64,000 nt of DNA from Pseudomonadota bacterium (GCA_018241765.1 JAFEDD010000011.1:27941-91940), one strand, 5' to 3'. Shown: positions 1 to 8,820, counted from the first letter of the stretch. The notes: generated by a model not told the origin, from the sequence alone. Translations and numbers: made by a program.

Positions 1-129
1 TCGTTGCAAATGCTCGCAATAGCTCGCTATTGCTGCGCTTTGCGCCTCGATTCGAACCAAAATCCATCGCATTTTTTTGTACCAATCTACGCGAAACACT
101 GCACTAGCCATCGCATGAACAGGATCACG

Positions 130-1215
130 ATGCAACGACTCCCCACTTCGATGCTGCTTGCAGCCACGCTCGCCGTCGTTCTCACCGCGTGTTCGACCAC
201 GACACCGGCTCCGGTCGTCGATCGCACGGCGCGTCCCGCCCCCGTCGCGCCACCCGCTCGGCCGGCGCCCGCGCCGACACCGGCGGCGACGCCAACGGTG
301 ACGCCGGGTTCACAGTTCTACGTCGTGCAAAAGGGCGACACGCTGTTCGGTGTCGCACGCGCCCATCGTGTCGAGCCGGCCGTGCTCGCGGGCTGGAACG
401 GTTTGGCGGCGGGTGCCGGCCTGCGCGAGGGCCAGGTGTTGCGGGTCGTGCCACCGCTCGGCTCGGCGCCTGCGGTGACTGCGCCCGGCACCACGGTGAG
501 CGCCGCGCCCGCGACCGGCGCCATTCAAGGGCAGCCGCTGCCACCCGGCGCCAGCGCACCGAGCGCCACGCCGTCGCCGGCACCGTCGCTGACACCGGTC
601 ACCGTGATCGAGGCGCCGCTGAAACGAGAACCCAAGGCGCAACGTCTGCCGTACAGCGAGGCGGCGTTGGCGTCGCTGCAACGCGGCGAAACGACGCCCG
701 GCGTGCCGGCCGCGACGCCGCAGGCCAGCGCGGCAACTCCGGCCGCCACCGCGCCGGCACCGACGGCGACTCCAACCACCACCACGACCCCACCGGCGGC
801 GGTCGGCGGCGTCGACCTCGAGGTGAAACCGGGCAACGGCGTCGATCGCGACGGCGTCACCTGGAGTTGGCCGGCCGCCGGTCGCGTCGTGAGCAAATTC
901 AACGACAAGGCCGCCATCAAGGGCATCGACATCGCCGTGGCGGCGGGCACCGCCATCGTTGCGGCCGCCACCGGCAAGGTCATCTACGTCGGCAAGGAAG
1001 TCCGTGGCAGCGGCCAGATGATCGTGGTCAGCCACGGCAAGGGCGTGGTCAGCGTGTACTTCCCGGTCGATCGCGTTCAGGTCAAGGAAGAGCAGCGTGT
1101 TCTGCTCGGCCAGAAACTCGCCGATGGGGTGAGCGGCAGCGACGCACGTCTTCATTTCGAAGTGCGCCGCCAAGGGCAACCGGTTGATCCGGTGAGCCTG
1201 ATGCCGGCGCGTTAG
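130..1215 (+). CDS. NlpD-like LysM / degenerate LytM (M23) lipoprotein
   Basis: Probably an outer-membrane lipoprotein that activates a cell-division amidase, as NlpD does for AmiC. The start at 130 has AGGA five bases upstream and gives a lipoprotein signal with lipobox L-T-A-C (Cys21). A LysM domain lies at about 62-109 (YVVQKGDTLFGVA), followed by a long Pro/Ala/Thr linker and a C-terminal LytM domain (about 240-361). The LytM domain reads KGIDIA where active M23 enzymes have a zinc-binding HxxxD, and keeps only LHFEVR of the second motif. As in E. coli NlpD, it is therefore probably not catalytic. An in-frame ATG at 115 is an alternative start. Upstream genes (surE, pcm in relatives) lie outside the window. 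Confidence 0.85.
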   Translation: MQRLPTSMLLAATLAVVLTACSTTTPAPVVDRTARPAPVAPPARPAPAPTPAATPTVTPGSQFYVVQKGDTLFGVARAHRVEPAVLAGWNGLAAGAGLREGQVLRVVPPLGSAPAVTAPGTTVSAAPATGAIQGQPLPPGASAPSATPSPAPSLTPVTVIEAPLKREPKAQRLPYSEAALASLQRGETTPGVPAATPQASAATPAATAPAPTATPTTTTTPPAAVGGVDLEVKPGNGVDRDGVTWSWPAAGRVVSKFNDKAAIKGIDIAVAAGTAIVAAATGKVIYVGKEVRGSGQMIVVSHGKGVVSVYFPVDRVQVKEEQRVLLGQKLADGVSGSDARLHFEVRRQGQPVDPVSLMPAR

Positions 1216-1216
1216 C

Positions 1217-1242
1217 AAAAGAAAACGGGCCGAATGGCCCGT
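1217..1242 (-). terminator. Rho-independent terminator between convergent genes
   Basis: A perfect 7-bp stem ACGGGCC/GGCCCGT with loop GAAT is preceded on the plus strand by an A-rich run. On the minus strand it is therefore followed by a T-rich tract, suiting the minus-strand gene ending at 1348. It may also stop the NlpD-like transcript. Confidence 0.6.
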
Positions 1243-1347
1243 CGAGGAGGAGGGGACCGCCTTCGTCGAGGCGGTTCGCCCTTGGTTTGGCACGTCACCG
1301 ACTTCGCCCTCGCGGGCGTCGTCTCGGTGATCGCGCTCGGTGATCGA

Positions 1348-1854
1348 TCAGTAGTAGCGGGTGGCTTGCGGCCACGGGGCAACGGCGGCCAGACCGTCGT
1401 CGCGCACGCTCATGCTGACGCGCATCGCCGCTTCGTTGTCCAGCCACGGGTCGCGCGCCCGTTCTTCGGCGATCTGCAGGTCGTGCATCACGCGCGGATC
1501 GGTCAACGCAAGCTGCCACAGTTCGCGGTCGGCATGCAGCGCTGCGCGACGCTCGGCACGCGCAGCGAAATGCGCCTGCACGCTGCGGGTGCCGCCGACG
1601 ATCACGTTGGCGAGGAGACCGAAGCTCAGCAGGGCGACCGCGGTCAGGATCAGCCACTCGAGCGCGAAGCCGGTGCCGATCGCATCGAGCGCGCGCTCGG
1701 TCGCGGTGACGACGGCCATGACGGCGGCGCCGAGCACATAGAGGGGCAGTTGTTTGGGTGACAGCGCGGCGCGGAGCAGGCTGCGGGCGGCGACCGTGCC
1801 GCCGACGAGACGGTCGAGGCCGTCGTGGGTGGTGGGGTGTGATGGGATGACCAT
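1348..1854 (-). CDS. hypothetical membrane protein, two TM helices
   Basis: A 168-residue protein I do not recognise. Two hydrophobic segments (about 38-55 and 66-88) form a helical hairpin, followed by a charged, Arg/Glu/Ala-rich C-terminal half of about 75 residues that is probably cytoplasmic. It is divergent from the LysR-type gene that starts 129 bp away. LysR regulators often control a divergent neighbour, so it may be that regulator's target; this is inference from position only. A hairpin terminator lies about 105 bp past its stop. Confidence 0.6.
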   Translation of the reverse strand: MVIPSHPTTHDGLDRLVGGTVAARSLLRAALSPKQLPLYVLGAAVMAVVTATERALDAIGTGFALEWLILTAVALLSFGLLANVIVGGTRSVQAHFAARAERRAALHADRELWQLALTDPRVMHDLQIAEERARDPWLDNEAAMRVSMSVRDDGLAAVAPWPQATRYY

Positions 1855-1982
1855 GACGCTTTCCTGAGGTTCTCGCTGGTGGCGATAGGAGCAATGTAGG
1901 GTAAGCCCTGATATATTGCCAATGGATGTTTGTAATGGTTGTCATTTCTGTTGTGAATTGATATAGGCACTCCGGTGATGCC

Positions 1983-2996
1983 GTGACGCGCTCCGCTCTC
2001 CCTCGCTCCGTCAACTTCCGCACGCTCGACCTGAACCTGTTGCGTGTGTTCGACGAGGTCATGGCGACGCGCAACCTCACCCGCGCCGCGCAGACGCTGG
2101 CGATGACGCAACCAGCCGTGAGCAACGCGTTGCGCCGCCTGCGCGATGCCTTGGGCGACGAGCTCGTCGTGCGCGCGGGCTACGGTGTGGCGCCGACGCC
2201 GCGTGCCGTGGCGCTGTGGCCCTCGGTGCGCGAAGCTTTGGCGACGCTGCAGGCGGCGGTGGTGGCCGACGCCTTCGATCCCGCGCGTTCGGTGCTGTCG
2301 TTCGTCATCGCGATGGCGGACGCGACCGCCGCGCTGCTGATGCCGCCCTTGATCCGGCGACTGGAGACGACGGCGCCCGGCGTCACGCTGCGCGTGCGCC
2401 CCCTTGCCACGCGTGACCCGAGGGCGCTGTTGCAGTCGGGGGAAATCGATCTCGCGGTGGGCTACTTTCCGACGATGATCGCAGCCATCGGCCTGCAGGG
2501 CATGCGCTCGGACACGCCGGACGGCTTTGCCCACACACGGCTCTACGGCGGCGAGTACGTCTGCGTGCTGCGGGCGGGGCACCCGTTGCTCGGTGCGCTC
2601 GACGGTGGCGCGCTGACGCTCGATGCCTATTGCGCCGCACGGCATCTGCTGGTGAGTTTTTCCGGGCGAGCGCACGGCTACGTCGATGAGGTGCTCGCGG
2701 CGCTCGATCGCAGCCGCCGCGTCGTGCTCACGGTCAACCAGTTTTTCACGGCCGGCCGCGTCGTCGTCGGTTCCGACCTGCTCGCCGTGCTGCCGCGTCA
2801 CTTCCTGCCGGCCACTGGCATCGAAGATCAGCTCGTCGTGCTCGAACTGCCGTTCGCACTGCCGCCGGTGCACGTCGACATGGTGTGGTACCGGCGCACG
2901 CACGCGCTCGCTGCCCATCGCTGGCTGCGTGGCGAGGTGATCGCCGCGACGGGTGCCTTGACCGAAGTTGCCTCGCCCGCCTCGTCGCCGCCTTGA
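1983..2996 (+). CDS. LysR-family transcriptional regulator
   Basis: The N-terminal winged helix-turn-helix lies at about 12-70, with the family pattern LDLNLLRVFDEVMATRNLTRAA and TQPAVSNALRRLRD. It is followed by a LysR substrate-binding domain (about 95-320). The wording of the HTH is close to the NodD/NahR-like branch. The start is GTG at 1983; the ATG five bases earlier runs straight into a stop. The 128-bp gap to the divergent membrane-protein gene is AT-rich compared with the surroundings and is the likely place for promoters and the regulator's binding site. The effector cannot be told from sequence. Confidence 0.88.
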   Translation: MTRSALPRSVNFRTLDLNLLRVFDEVMATRNLTRAAQTLAMTQPAVSNALRRLRDALGDELVVRAGYGVAPTPRAVALWPSVREALATLQAAVVADAFDPARSVLSFVIAMADATAALLMPPLIRRLETTAPGVTLRVRPLATRDPRALLQSGEIDLAVGYFPTMIAAIGLQGMRSDTPDGFAHTRLYGGEYVCVLRAGHPLLGALDGGALTLDAYCAARHLLVSFSGRAHGYVDEVLAALDRSRRVVLTVNQFFTAGRVVVGSDLLAVLPRHFLPATGIEDQLVVLELPFALPPVHVDMVWYRRTHALAAHRWLRGEVIAATGALTEVASPASSPP

Positions 2997-3067
2997 CGCG
3001 TTGCCGCGCCGCAATGCGTCTATGCTGATGGCGCGCCTGCGTGGCGCGATGCACAAGGAGCGCTGAC

Positions 3068-4078
3068 ATGGCACAGCGGGCGAAGGGGTCGCGGCAATCG
3101 GCGACGAAGAACGGGCCGGACTCGACGAAGACAAGCGTTGGCACCCTGCGCGAGCGGGCGCGCAACTGGGTGCTCACGCGGGGCTCGCCGCGGCTGATGA
3201 TGTCGATGATGCTCGCCGCGACGGTGGGCGCCGGTTTCCTCGCTTCGGTCAGCATGCACCGCGTTGGCGTGCACCACCCGATGCTGCGCTACCCGCTGGC
3301 GGTGCTGGTCGCGTGGGGGGTGTTTCTCGCCTTGGTGGGCATCTGGGTTTGGTGGCAGCGGCGCCAGTACGATCCGTCGGCGCGCAGCGACGGCGCGTCG
3401 TGGTTCAGCACAGGGCGTTCGTCGAGCAAGTCCGGTTCATCGTGGGACTTGCCGAGCGGTGGAGGTTCTGGCGGCGGCTCCGGCGGCGGTTCTGGTGGCG
3501 GCGTGTTCGGCCGTGGCGGTGGCGGCTTCGGCGGCGGCGGCGCGAGCGGGTCGTTTGCCGACGCGCCCGGCGTGCCGCTGCAGGGGCTGGCGGCTGCGCC
3601 ACCGGGGGACATCGGGCCGGTGCTTCCGGCGATCGGCGACGGCGGTGGCGACGCGGGCTCATCGCTGCCGATGCTCGACTTCGGTGGCTCAGGAGGCGGC
3701 TCGGGTGGTGGTGGCGGCGGTGGCGGAGGGAAGGGCGGCGGCTTCGATTTCGATCTCGGCGATGGCGACGCCGGCGCCTTCATCGTGCTCCTCGTGGCTG
3801 CCGCCGTGGCCGCCCTGGTCGTGTTCGGGCTGGCCTTCTATTTCGTCTATAGCGCCCCGACGTTCTTTGCCGAACTCTTGATCGATGGCGGCGTCGGCAC
3901 CTGGCTTTACCGGCGCATCGGTGCGCGCGACCACGCGAATTGGCTCGCCACTGCGGCGCGCGGCAGCGGGCGCTTCGTTGCGGCGGCGTTGCTGATGTTT
4001 GGGGGGCTGGGGTGGCTGGTCGACTATCTTGCCCCCGGCGCGGCGACGATCGGTGAGGCATTGACCCGATTGCACTGA
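3068..4078 (+). CDS. glycine-rich membrane protein, unknown function
   Basis: The start at 3068 has AAGGAG seven bases upstream and gives 336 residues. Two N-terminal TM helices (about 43-63 and 75-96) are followed by a low-complexity Gly/Ser region (about 130-225) with GGGSGGGSGGG-type runs and a (G)9 stretch. A strongly hydrophobic helix lies near 238-262 and a last one near 303-322. The Gly-rich linker followed by hydrophobic segments resembles small TPM/YgcG-like membrane proteins only in texture; no domain is recognised. The DNA of the Gly-rich part is a GGC/GGT repeat and so prone to slippage. Confidence 0.75.
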   Translation: MAQRAKGSRQSATKNGPDSTKTSVGTLRERARNWVLTRGSPRLMMSMMLAATVGAGFLASVSMHRVGVHHPMLRYPLAVLVAWGVFLALVGIWVWWQRRQYDPSARSDGASWFSTGRSSSKSGSSWDLPSGGGSGGGSGGGSGGGVFGRGGGGFGGGGASGSFADAPGVPLQGLAAAPPGDIGPVLPAIGDGGGDAGSSLPMLDFGGSGGGSGGGGGGGGGKGGGFDFDLGDGDAGAFIVLLVAAAVAALVVFGLAFYFVYSAPTFFAELLIDGGVGTWLYRRIGARDHANWLATAARGSGRFVAAALLMFGGLGWLVDYLAPGAATIGEALTRLH

Positions 4079-4116
4079 TGCCTGCCGCGCCGCGAGTTGT
4101 GCAGAGCCCCCGCCAG

Positions 4117-4154
4117 GAAAGAAAACGCCCACGCCGGGTTTGCCGGGGTGGGCG
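4117..4154 (-). terminator. phaP terminator
   Basis: A 12-bp stem (arms 4126-4137 and 4143-4154, one mismatch, loop GTTTG) is bordered on the plus strand by AAAGAAAA. On the minus strand this becomes a T-rich tail after the hairpin. It lies about 95 bp downstream of the phaP stop. Confidence 0.75.
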
Positions 4155-4247
4155 GAGCGTGGCGCGACGGTCGCTGTTTTTGCTTCGGAGGAGGGAAGCG
4201 ACCGTCGGGCCGGTGCGCGCAGGCGTTGCCGCTGCGCGCGTTGGTCA

Positions 4248-4781
4248 TTACTTGCGCTTCGGCGCGGCCTTGCTCGCAGCTTTCACTTGCGAACCGGCGA
4301 ACTCGACGCCATCCTTGGTCGCCTTGGCGACGGTTTCGAAAGCGGCCATCGAGGTCTCGACACCGGCCTTGACTGCCGACAGCGCGTAATCGGCGCCCGG
4401 CAGGCCTTGCGGCGCATTCTTGGCCATCTTGTCGATGCCGGCGATGAAGCTCTTGGCGGCTTCGGCGGCTTGCAGCTCGGCGTATTGCATGGCTTCGGTC
4501 TGCGCGGTGGCGATCAGGTCGAGCGCGGCGCGGCCCGTGGCGCTGGCCCAGTCGGCCTGCTCTTCGAGTTGCTTCGCGCGCAGCGGAACGATGTCCTGCG
4601 GCGCCTTGACGGCGGCCAGCGCGTGCAGTTCGGCGGCGGTCGTGGCGGCCCACTCGTTGGCGGCTTTCACGGCGAACGTGGCGGCTTTCGTGTGGAACGC
4701 GACGGCGGCGTCGAAGCCCTTGAGCACGTTGGCGACATGCGCACGGTTCATTTCAGCGACTTGTTCGAAAACGGGGATCAT
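4248..4781 (-). CDS. phaP: phasin, PHA-granule surface protein
   Basis: A 177-residue Ala/Lys/Glu-rich amphipathic helical protein of the PhaP family. It coats polyhydroxyalkanoate granules and controls their size and number. The start (MIPVFEQVAEMNRA) has an AGGAG-type site on the minus strand just upstream. Typical phasin features are the N-terminal PVFEQ..E motif, the central QLEEQADWASATGRAALDL region and an Ala/Lys-rich basic tail. It is divergent from phaR, whose product represses phasin genes in Ralstonia and Paracoccus. A near-consensus promoter and two putative PhaR sites lie upstream. Confidence 0.9.
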   Translation of the reverse strand: MIPVFEQVAEMNRAHVANVLKGFDAAVAFHTKAATFAVKAANEWAATTAAELHALAAVKAPQDIVPLRAKQLEEQADWASATGRAALDLIATAQTEAMQYAELQAAEAAKSFIAGIDKMAKNAPQGLPGADYALSAVKAGVETSMAAFETVAKATKDGVEFAGSQVKAASKAAPKRK

Positions 4782-4826
4782 GTTGGACTCCTGTGGGTAA
4801 TGGGTTGGCAGCCAAGTGATTTTTGC

Positions 4827-4892
4827 TGCATCGCACAAAACGAATGTTAGGGGTGCTCGTGCCGGTAGTCAAGCACTTTTTTGTGCGATGCA
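4827..4892. promoter_or_regulatory. putative PhaR operator: 14-bp perfect inverted repeat
   Basis: TGCATCGCACAAAA (4827-4840) is repeated exactly as its reverse complement TTTTGTGCGATGCA (4879-4892), with 38 bp between. Each arm contains the TGCN3GCA pattern (4827-4835 and 4884-4892), similar to the TGC/GCA-type sites described for PhaR. One arm lies just upstream of the phaP -35 box and the other just downstream of its -10 box. This is suited to repression released when PhaR leaves for PHA granules. The assignment to PhaR is inferred from position. Confidence 0.7.
4844..4872 (-). promoter_or_regulatory. phaP promoter (sigma-70 type)
   Basis: On the minus strand TTGACT (4872-4867) is followed after exactly 17 bp by TAACAT (4849-4844). 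This is close to the -35/-10 consensus. The promoter sits between the two arms of the inverted repeat. Confidence 0.75.
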
Positions 4893-4990
4893 ACAATTTA
4901 GAGTCGCCACTCCCAATTCCGTTTCAAACAACGCGTTTGCGAGCGGCCGCACGCCCCGGGGCGCGGCGCGGCGGGGGCTCGACCCTGCTC

Positions 4991-5007
4991 TACAATGGCG
5001 CACTGCA
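4991..5007 (+). promoter_or_regulatory. phaR -10 box with overlapping TGC/GCA palindrome
   Basis: TACAAT (4991-4996) is a good -10 hexamer 29 bp before the phaR start. The next bases, CGCACTGCA (4999-5007), match TGCN3GCA with one change and cover the expected transcription start. Autorepression by PhaR is a reasonable inference. No good -35 is visible. Confidence 0.5.
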
Positions 5008-5024
5008 CCATGAGGACGTGACCG

Positions 5025-5618
5025 ATGGCGACCAAGTCAGGATTCGGCGCTCGCGCGGCCAGCGCGCGCACCGCGATGCGCATCATCAAGAAGTACCCGA
5101 ACCGTCGGCTCTACGACACCGCGACGAGCGGCTACATCACGCTGGCCGACGTGCGCCAGATGGTCATCGAGCACACGCCGTTCCAGGTGCGCGACGCCAA
5201 GACCAACGAGGAGCTGACGCGCGCGATCCTGCTCCAGATCATCCTCGACGAGGAAGCGGCCGGCGTGCCGATGTTCTCCAACGACATGCTGGCGCAGATG
5301 ATTCGCTTCTACGCTGGCGCCATGCAGGGCGTGGTCGGCGGGCTCTTCGAGCAGAACGTGCGCGCCTTCATGGACTTCCAGAAGAAGATGGCCGAGCAGG
5401 GCGGCGCGCTGCTGGGCGCGGACGCCAGCAAGATCGGCTCCGACGTGTGGCAGCAGTTCCTCCAGATGCAGGCACCCGCGATGCAGGGCGTCATGCAGAA
5501 CTACCTCGAGCAGTCGGGCAAGGTCTTCCTCGACATGCAGCAGAAGATGCAGGAAAGCACGAAGCAGTTCTTCCCCGGCTTTCCGTTTCCGGGTTTTCCG
5601 GGCAACGACAAGAAGTAA
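5025..5618 (+). CDS. phaR: polyhydroxyalkanoate synthesis repressor PhaR
   Basis: A 197-residue PhaR/PhbF-type regulator. The N-terminal DNA-binding domain carries the hallmark RIIKKYPNRRLYDT (about 19-32) and continues through YITLADVRQMV. It is followed by PHB-accumulation repeats (MIRFYAGAMQGVVGGLFEQN, about 90-110) and a helical Gln/Met-rich tail ending in FPGFPFPGFPG. PhaR binds phasin promoters and PHA granules, so granule formation releases repression. Its own promoter and that of phaP carry matching motifs. rimO follows on the same strand after 52 bp. Confidence 0.93.
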   Translation: MATKSGFGARAASARTAMRIIKKYPNRRLYDTATSGYITLADVRQMVIEHTPFQVRDAKTNEELTRAILLQIILDEEAAGVPMFSNDMLAQMIRFYAGAMQGVVGGLFEQNVRAFMDFQKKMAEQGGALLGADASKIGSDVWQQFLQMQAPAMQGVMQNYLEQSGKVFLDMQQKMQESTKQFFPGFPFPGFPGNDKK

Positions 5619-5670
5619 TGGCCGGCGGCATCCCGACGTCGCCGCGCGTTGAACGCGCCGGTGCCCGAGC

Positions 5671-7044
5671 ATGCTGAGCGCACGTCCGCTCGCCCGCGCG
5701 GCGGCCCCCAAGGTCGGTTTCGTCTCGCTTGGCTGTGCCAAGGCGCTGGTCGACAGCGAGCAGATCATCACGCGGTTGCGCGCCGAGGGCTATGTCACGG
5801 TCGGCGACTACGCCGAGGCCGACCTCGTCATCGTCAACACCTGTGGCTTCATCGATGAGGCCGTCGCCGAGTCGCTCGACGCCATTGGCGAGGCGATCGC
5901 CGAGAGCGGCCGCGTCATCGTCACCGGCTGCCTGGGCGCCAAGCAGGGTGGCGACTTCGTGCGCGAGGTGCACCCGAAGGTGCTTGCCGTCACCGGCCCG
6001 CACGCGGCCAACGAAGTCATGGACGCCGTGCACACCCATCTGCCCAAGCCGCACGAGCCGTTCATCGACCTCGTGCCCGACCACGGCATCAAGCTCACGC
6101 CGAAGCACTACGCCTACCTGAAGATCTCCGAAGGCTGCAACCACCGCTGCAGCTTCTGCATCATCCCCTCGATGCGCGGCGACCTGCAAAGCCGCCCGAT
6201 CGGCGAGGTCATGCGCGAGGCCGAATCGCTCGTGAAGTCCGGCGTGCGCGAACTGCTCGTCATTTCGCAGGATACGTCTGCCTACGGCGTCGATCGCAAA
6301 TACCGCACCGATTTCGTCGCCGGCAAACCCGTTCGCACGCGCCTCTTCGAGCTCGCGCGCGAGCTCGCCGGGCTCGACGTCTGGACGCGGCTGCACTACG
6401 TCTACCCCTACCCGAGCGTCGATGAACTGCTGCCCCTGATGGCGCAATCGAGCCTCGGGCGTGGCCGCGTGCTGCCCTACCTCGACGTGCCGTTCCAGCA
6501 CGCCAACGCGCGCATCCTGAAGCTCATGAAGCGCCCCGCCAGTGCCGAAATGAACATCGAGCGCATCCGCGTCTGGCGCGCCGTCTGCCCGGAGCTCACG
6601 ATCCGCTCCACCTTCATCGTCGGCTTTCCCGGCGAAACCGAGGCCGAGTTCGAAGAACTGCTCGACTTCCTGCGCGAAGCGCGGCTCGACCGTGTCGGCT
6701 GTTTCGCCTATTCGCCGGTCGCCGGTGCCACCGCTAACGAACTACCGGGCGCGCTGCCCGACGAGGTGCGCGAAGCGCGCCGCGAGCGCTTCATGCAAGT
6801 GCAGGCCGAGATCAGCGAAGCGCGGCTGCGCGAGCGCATCGGCCGCGACATCGACGTGCTGATCGACGACGTGCAGGATGACATCGCCGTCGCACGCTCG
6901 TGGGCCGACGCGCCGGAGATCGACGGCCTCGTGCATGTGCAAAACGGCGGGCACCTCGCCATCGGCGACGTCATCCAGGTGCGGGTGGTCGAAGCCACCG
7001 AGCACGACCTGATCGCCGTGCTGCCGGACGACCCGCGCGCCTGA
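5671..7044 (+). CDS. rimO: ribosomal protein S12 (Asp89) methylthiotransferase RimO
   Basis: A radical-SAM enzyme that adds a methylthio group to Asp89 of ribosomal protein S12. The UPF0004 N-domain has the three auxiliary-cluster cysteines C22 (SLGCAK), C58 (NTCGFI) and C87 (TGCLG). The radical-SAM CxxxCxxC is C156-C160-C163 (GCNHRCSFC). A TRAM-like domain closes the protein (about 390-457). Its length of 457 is normal for RimO, and the extended linker around [11 protein letters not shown] is typical of RimO rather than MiaB. Confidence 0.96.
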   Translation: MLSARPLARAAAPKVGFVSLGCAKALVDSEQIITRLRAEGYVTVGDYAEADLVIVNTCGFIDEAVAESLDAIGEAIAESGRVIVTGCLGAKQGGDFVREVHPKVLAVTGPHAANEVMDAVHTHLPKPHEPFIDLVPDHGIKLTPKHYAYLKISEGCNHRCSFCIIPSMRGDLQSRPIGEVMREAESLVKSGVRELLVISQDTSAYGVDRKYRTDFVAGKPVRTRLFELARELAGLDVWTRLHYVYPYPSVDELLPLMAQSSLGRGRVLPYLDVPFQHANARILKLMKRPASAEMNIERIRVWRAVCPELTIRSTFIVGFPGETEAEFEELLDFLREARLDRVGCFAYSPVAGATANELPGALPDEVREARRERFMQVQAEISEARLRERIGRDIDVLIDDVQDDIAVARSWADAPEIDGLVHVQNGGHLAIGDVIQVRVVEATEHDLIAVLPDDPRA

Positions 7045-7091
7045 CGCCGCTCGCGGCCGTCCGCGCACGCCGTGCGCGCCCGAACGGTGCC

Positions 7092-7212
7092 ATCAGCTTT
7101 TTCGTGAAACCCGCATCCATAACGGGCTTGGCGCTCGTTTTTGTGCAAACCCGACTTTAGGCGAAATCATGCTGCAAGCCTGTCATGAACGTCATTTGCA
7201 GGAAAAGTTGAT
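7092..7212. repeat. dispersed inverted-repeat element, copy 1
   Basis: A 121-bp element lies between the convergent rimO and 7216-7692 genes, with its end 4 bp from the latter's stop. It holds the family core GCATCCATAACGGGCTTGG (7113-7131), then a right half that is an imperfect reverse complement of the left (ATCA.CTTTT at one end, AAAAGTTGAT at the other). See the other copies at 20524, 28749, 45219 and 57138. Confidence 0.8.
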
Positions 7213-7215
7213 CGT

Positions 7216-7692
7216 TCAAAACGGTTGCCCGATGCACGCGGCGGCGGCTTCGGCGGCGCGGGCTTCGCGCTCGAAGGGGTTGTCCTCGTAGTACGCGCTG
7301 ATGCGGCGGGCGCGCCATGCGGCGTAGAGGCCGGCTGCGATGTAGGCGAGCGGAAAGAGGACGCCCCAGCGCAGGCATTGGCGGACGTGCGTGTGTTCGT
7401 GCACGCGGCACTCGGCGAGGGCGTGGCTGTCGCGGGCGACGATGACTTGCCCGATGGTGGCGGCCGCGAAGCCGCTGCCGCCGGTCAGCAGCCGAAACCA
7501 CGGGCCATGCAGAAACCAGCCGAGCGCGGGGCTCGCGATTTCCAGTGTGCCGTCGATGACGCGCCATTGTGCGCGCCACAGCGCGAGCGGCAAGAGCGGC
7601 AGCGCACACAGGCTCACCGGCGCGGCCCAGAGTATGCGCAGCGTGCGCCGCGCGGGCAGCGAGCGACGGGCGAGGGCGGCGAAGACGTTCAT
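7216..7692 (-). CDS. membrane protein with HExxH motif
   Basis: A 158-residue protein starting MNVFAALARR. A hydrophobic helix lies near 22-40, a second hydrophobic stretch near 55-85, and a third at about 110-128 (WGVLFPLAYIAAGLYAAW). Between them is RVHEHTHVRQ (H98-E99-x-x-H102), a zincin-like HExxH signature, followed later by YYEDNPFEREA. This resembles small bacterial proteins with an EHTHVRQ-type motif that have no assigned function. It might be a metallopeptidase, but the zinc site is unproven. The neighbouring DUF72 gene is divergent. Confidence 0.65.
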   Translation of the reverse strand: MNVFAALARRSLPARRTLRILWAAPVSLCALPLLPLALWRAQWRVIDGTLEIASPALGWFLHGPWFRLLTGGSGFAAATIGQVIVARDSHALAECRVHEHTHVRQCLRWGVLFPLAYIAAGLYAAWRARRISAYYEDNPFEREARAAEAAAACIGQPF

Positions 7693-7769
7693 CGGCGAGA
7701 CGTTAGCGCATGCCGCATACTCTCGCCGCATCCGCCGGCACGCCAACCGGAGGGCCGCACTGCTGCATC

Positions 7770-8789
7770 ATGACCGAACCCGATCAATTCGATCTCTTCG
7801 CCGAAGGCACCCCGCCGTCGCCGGCCAAGCCGCGCCGCGCGCGCCGCGATGGCGTGGCTGCGGCCCGCGTCGATGCCGAGGTGACGACATTGGCGGCGCA
7901 ACTGCCGCCAGGCGTGCGGCTGGGCACCTCGTCGTGGGCGTTTCCGGGTTGGGCCGGGTTGGTCTACGACGGTGACTACGCCGAGGCGAAGCTCGCGCGC
8001 GAGGGGCTTGCCGCCTATGCCGCGCACCCGTTGTTGCGCAGCGTCGGCATCGATCGCACGTTCTACGCGCCCATCGACGAGGCGGCCTTCCGTCGCTATG
8101 CCTCGCAGGTGCATGCCGTGGCGCCGGGCTTTCGCTTTCTGGTGAAGGCGCCGATGAGGGTGACCGGTCCGCGCCTGCGCAGCGAGGACGGGCGCTGGAG
8201 CGACAACCCGGCGTTTCTCGATGCCGCGCTTGCGGCGCGAGAGTTCGTGCTGCCGGCACTCGCCGGGCTTGGCGAGCACTGCGGGCCGCTGACCTTCCAG
8301 TTTCCGCCGCTCGGGGCGCGCTTGACGCGCTCGCCGCTCGCGTTCGCCGATCGCCTGGCGGAGTTTCTGCTGGCGCTGCCGCGCTTGTCGGGCGCGGCGT
8401 TCTACGCGGTCGAGGTGCGCGATCCGGAACTCCTGGGCGACGATTACCTCGCGGCCTTGAACGCCGGCGGCGCGACGCACGCGCTCGCCATCCACGCGCG
8501 GATGCCGTCGGCGCAAGCGCAGGGACGCTATTGGCGCGAATCGGGGGCGCTGCCGCTCACCGTGCGCTGGAGCCTGCACTCGGGCTTCGACTACGAGGCG
8601 GCAAAGGAGCGCTACGCGCCGTTCTCCGCCTTGGTCGATGAAGACCCGGAGGGCCGCGCGCAGGTCGCCGCGCTGGTGCGCGAAGCGGTGGCGCTCGGTC
8701 GCGATGCCTACGTCATCGCCAACAACAAGGCCGAAGGTTCGGCCCCGCTGACGCTCGGCAAACTCGCTGCGGGTATCGTGGCGGGCTAA
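7770..8789 (+). CDS. DUF72 (YecE-like) protein
   Basis: A TIM-barrel-like DUF72 protein of 339 residues. Recognisable features are the opening QFDLFAEGTP, the strand-1 motif LGTSSWAFPGWAGLVY, the SVGIDRTFYAP segment (normally the E.N.TFY region) and the closing AYVIANNKAEGSAP, the usual NNH/NNK..G motif near the C-terminus. The function of the family is unknown. The start was chosen at 7770, where the conserved FDLF begins; an in-frame ATG at 7710 would add 20 unconserved residues. Confidence 0.85.
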   Translation: MTEPDQFDLFAEGTPPSPAKPRRARRDGVAAARVDAEVTTLAAQLPPGVRLGTSSWAFPGWAGLVYDGDYAEAKLAREGLAAYAAHPLLRSVGIDRTFYAPIDEAAFRRYASQVHAVAPGFRFLVKAPMRVTGPRLRSEDGRWSDNPAFLDAALAAREFVLPALAGLGEHCGPLTFQFPPLGARLTRSPLAFADRLAEFLLALPRLSGAAFYAVEVRDPELLGDDYLAALNAGGATHALAIHARMPSAQAQGRYWRESGALPLTVRWSLHSGFDYEAAKERYAPFSALVDEDPEGRAQVAALVREAVALGRDAYVIANNKAEGSAPLTLGKLAAGIVAG

Positions 8790-8820
8790 TCGTTGTCGTG
8801 ATGACAACGACATGACGCAT

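Noticed and set aside
40..75. GGTTCGAATC on the minus strand, like a tRNA T-loop, next to a short hairpin (16-33)
   Set aside because: No acceptor stem, anticodon arm or D-arm can be built around it; the hairpin GCAATAG/CTATTGC is short and has no T-run.
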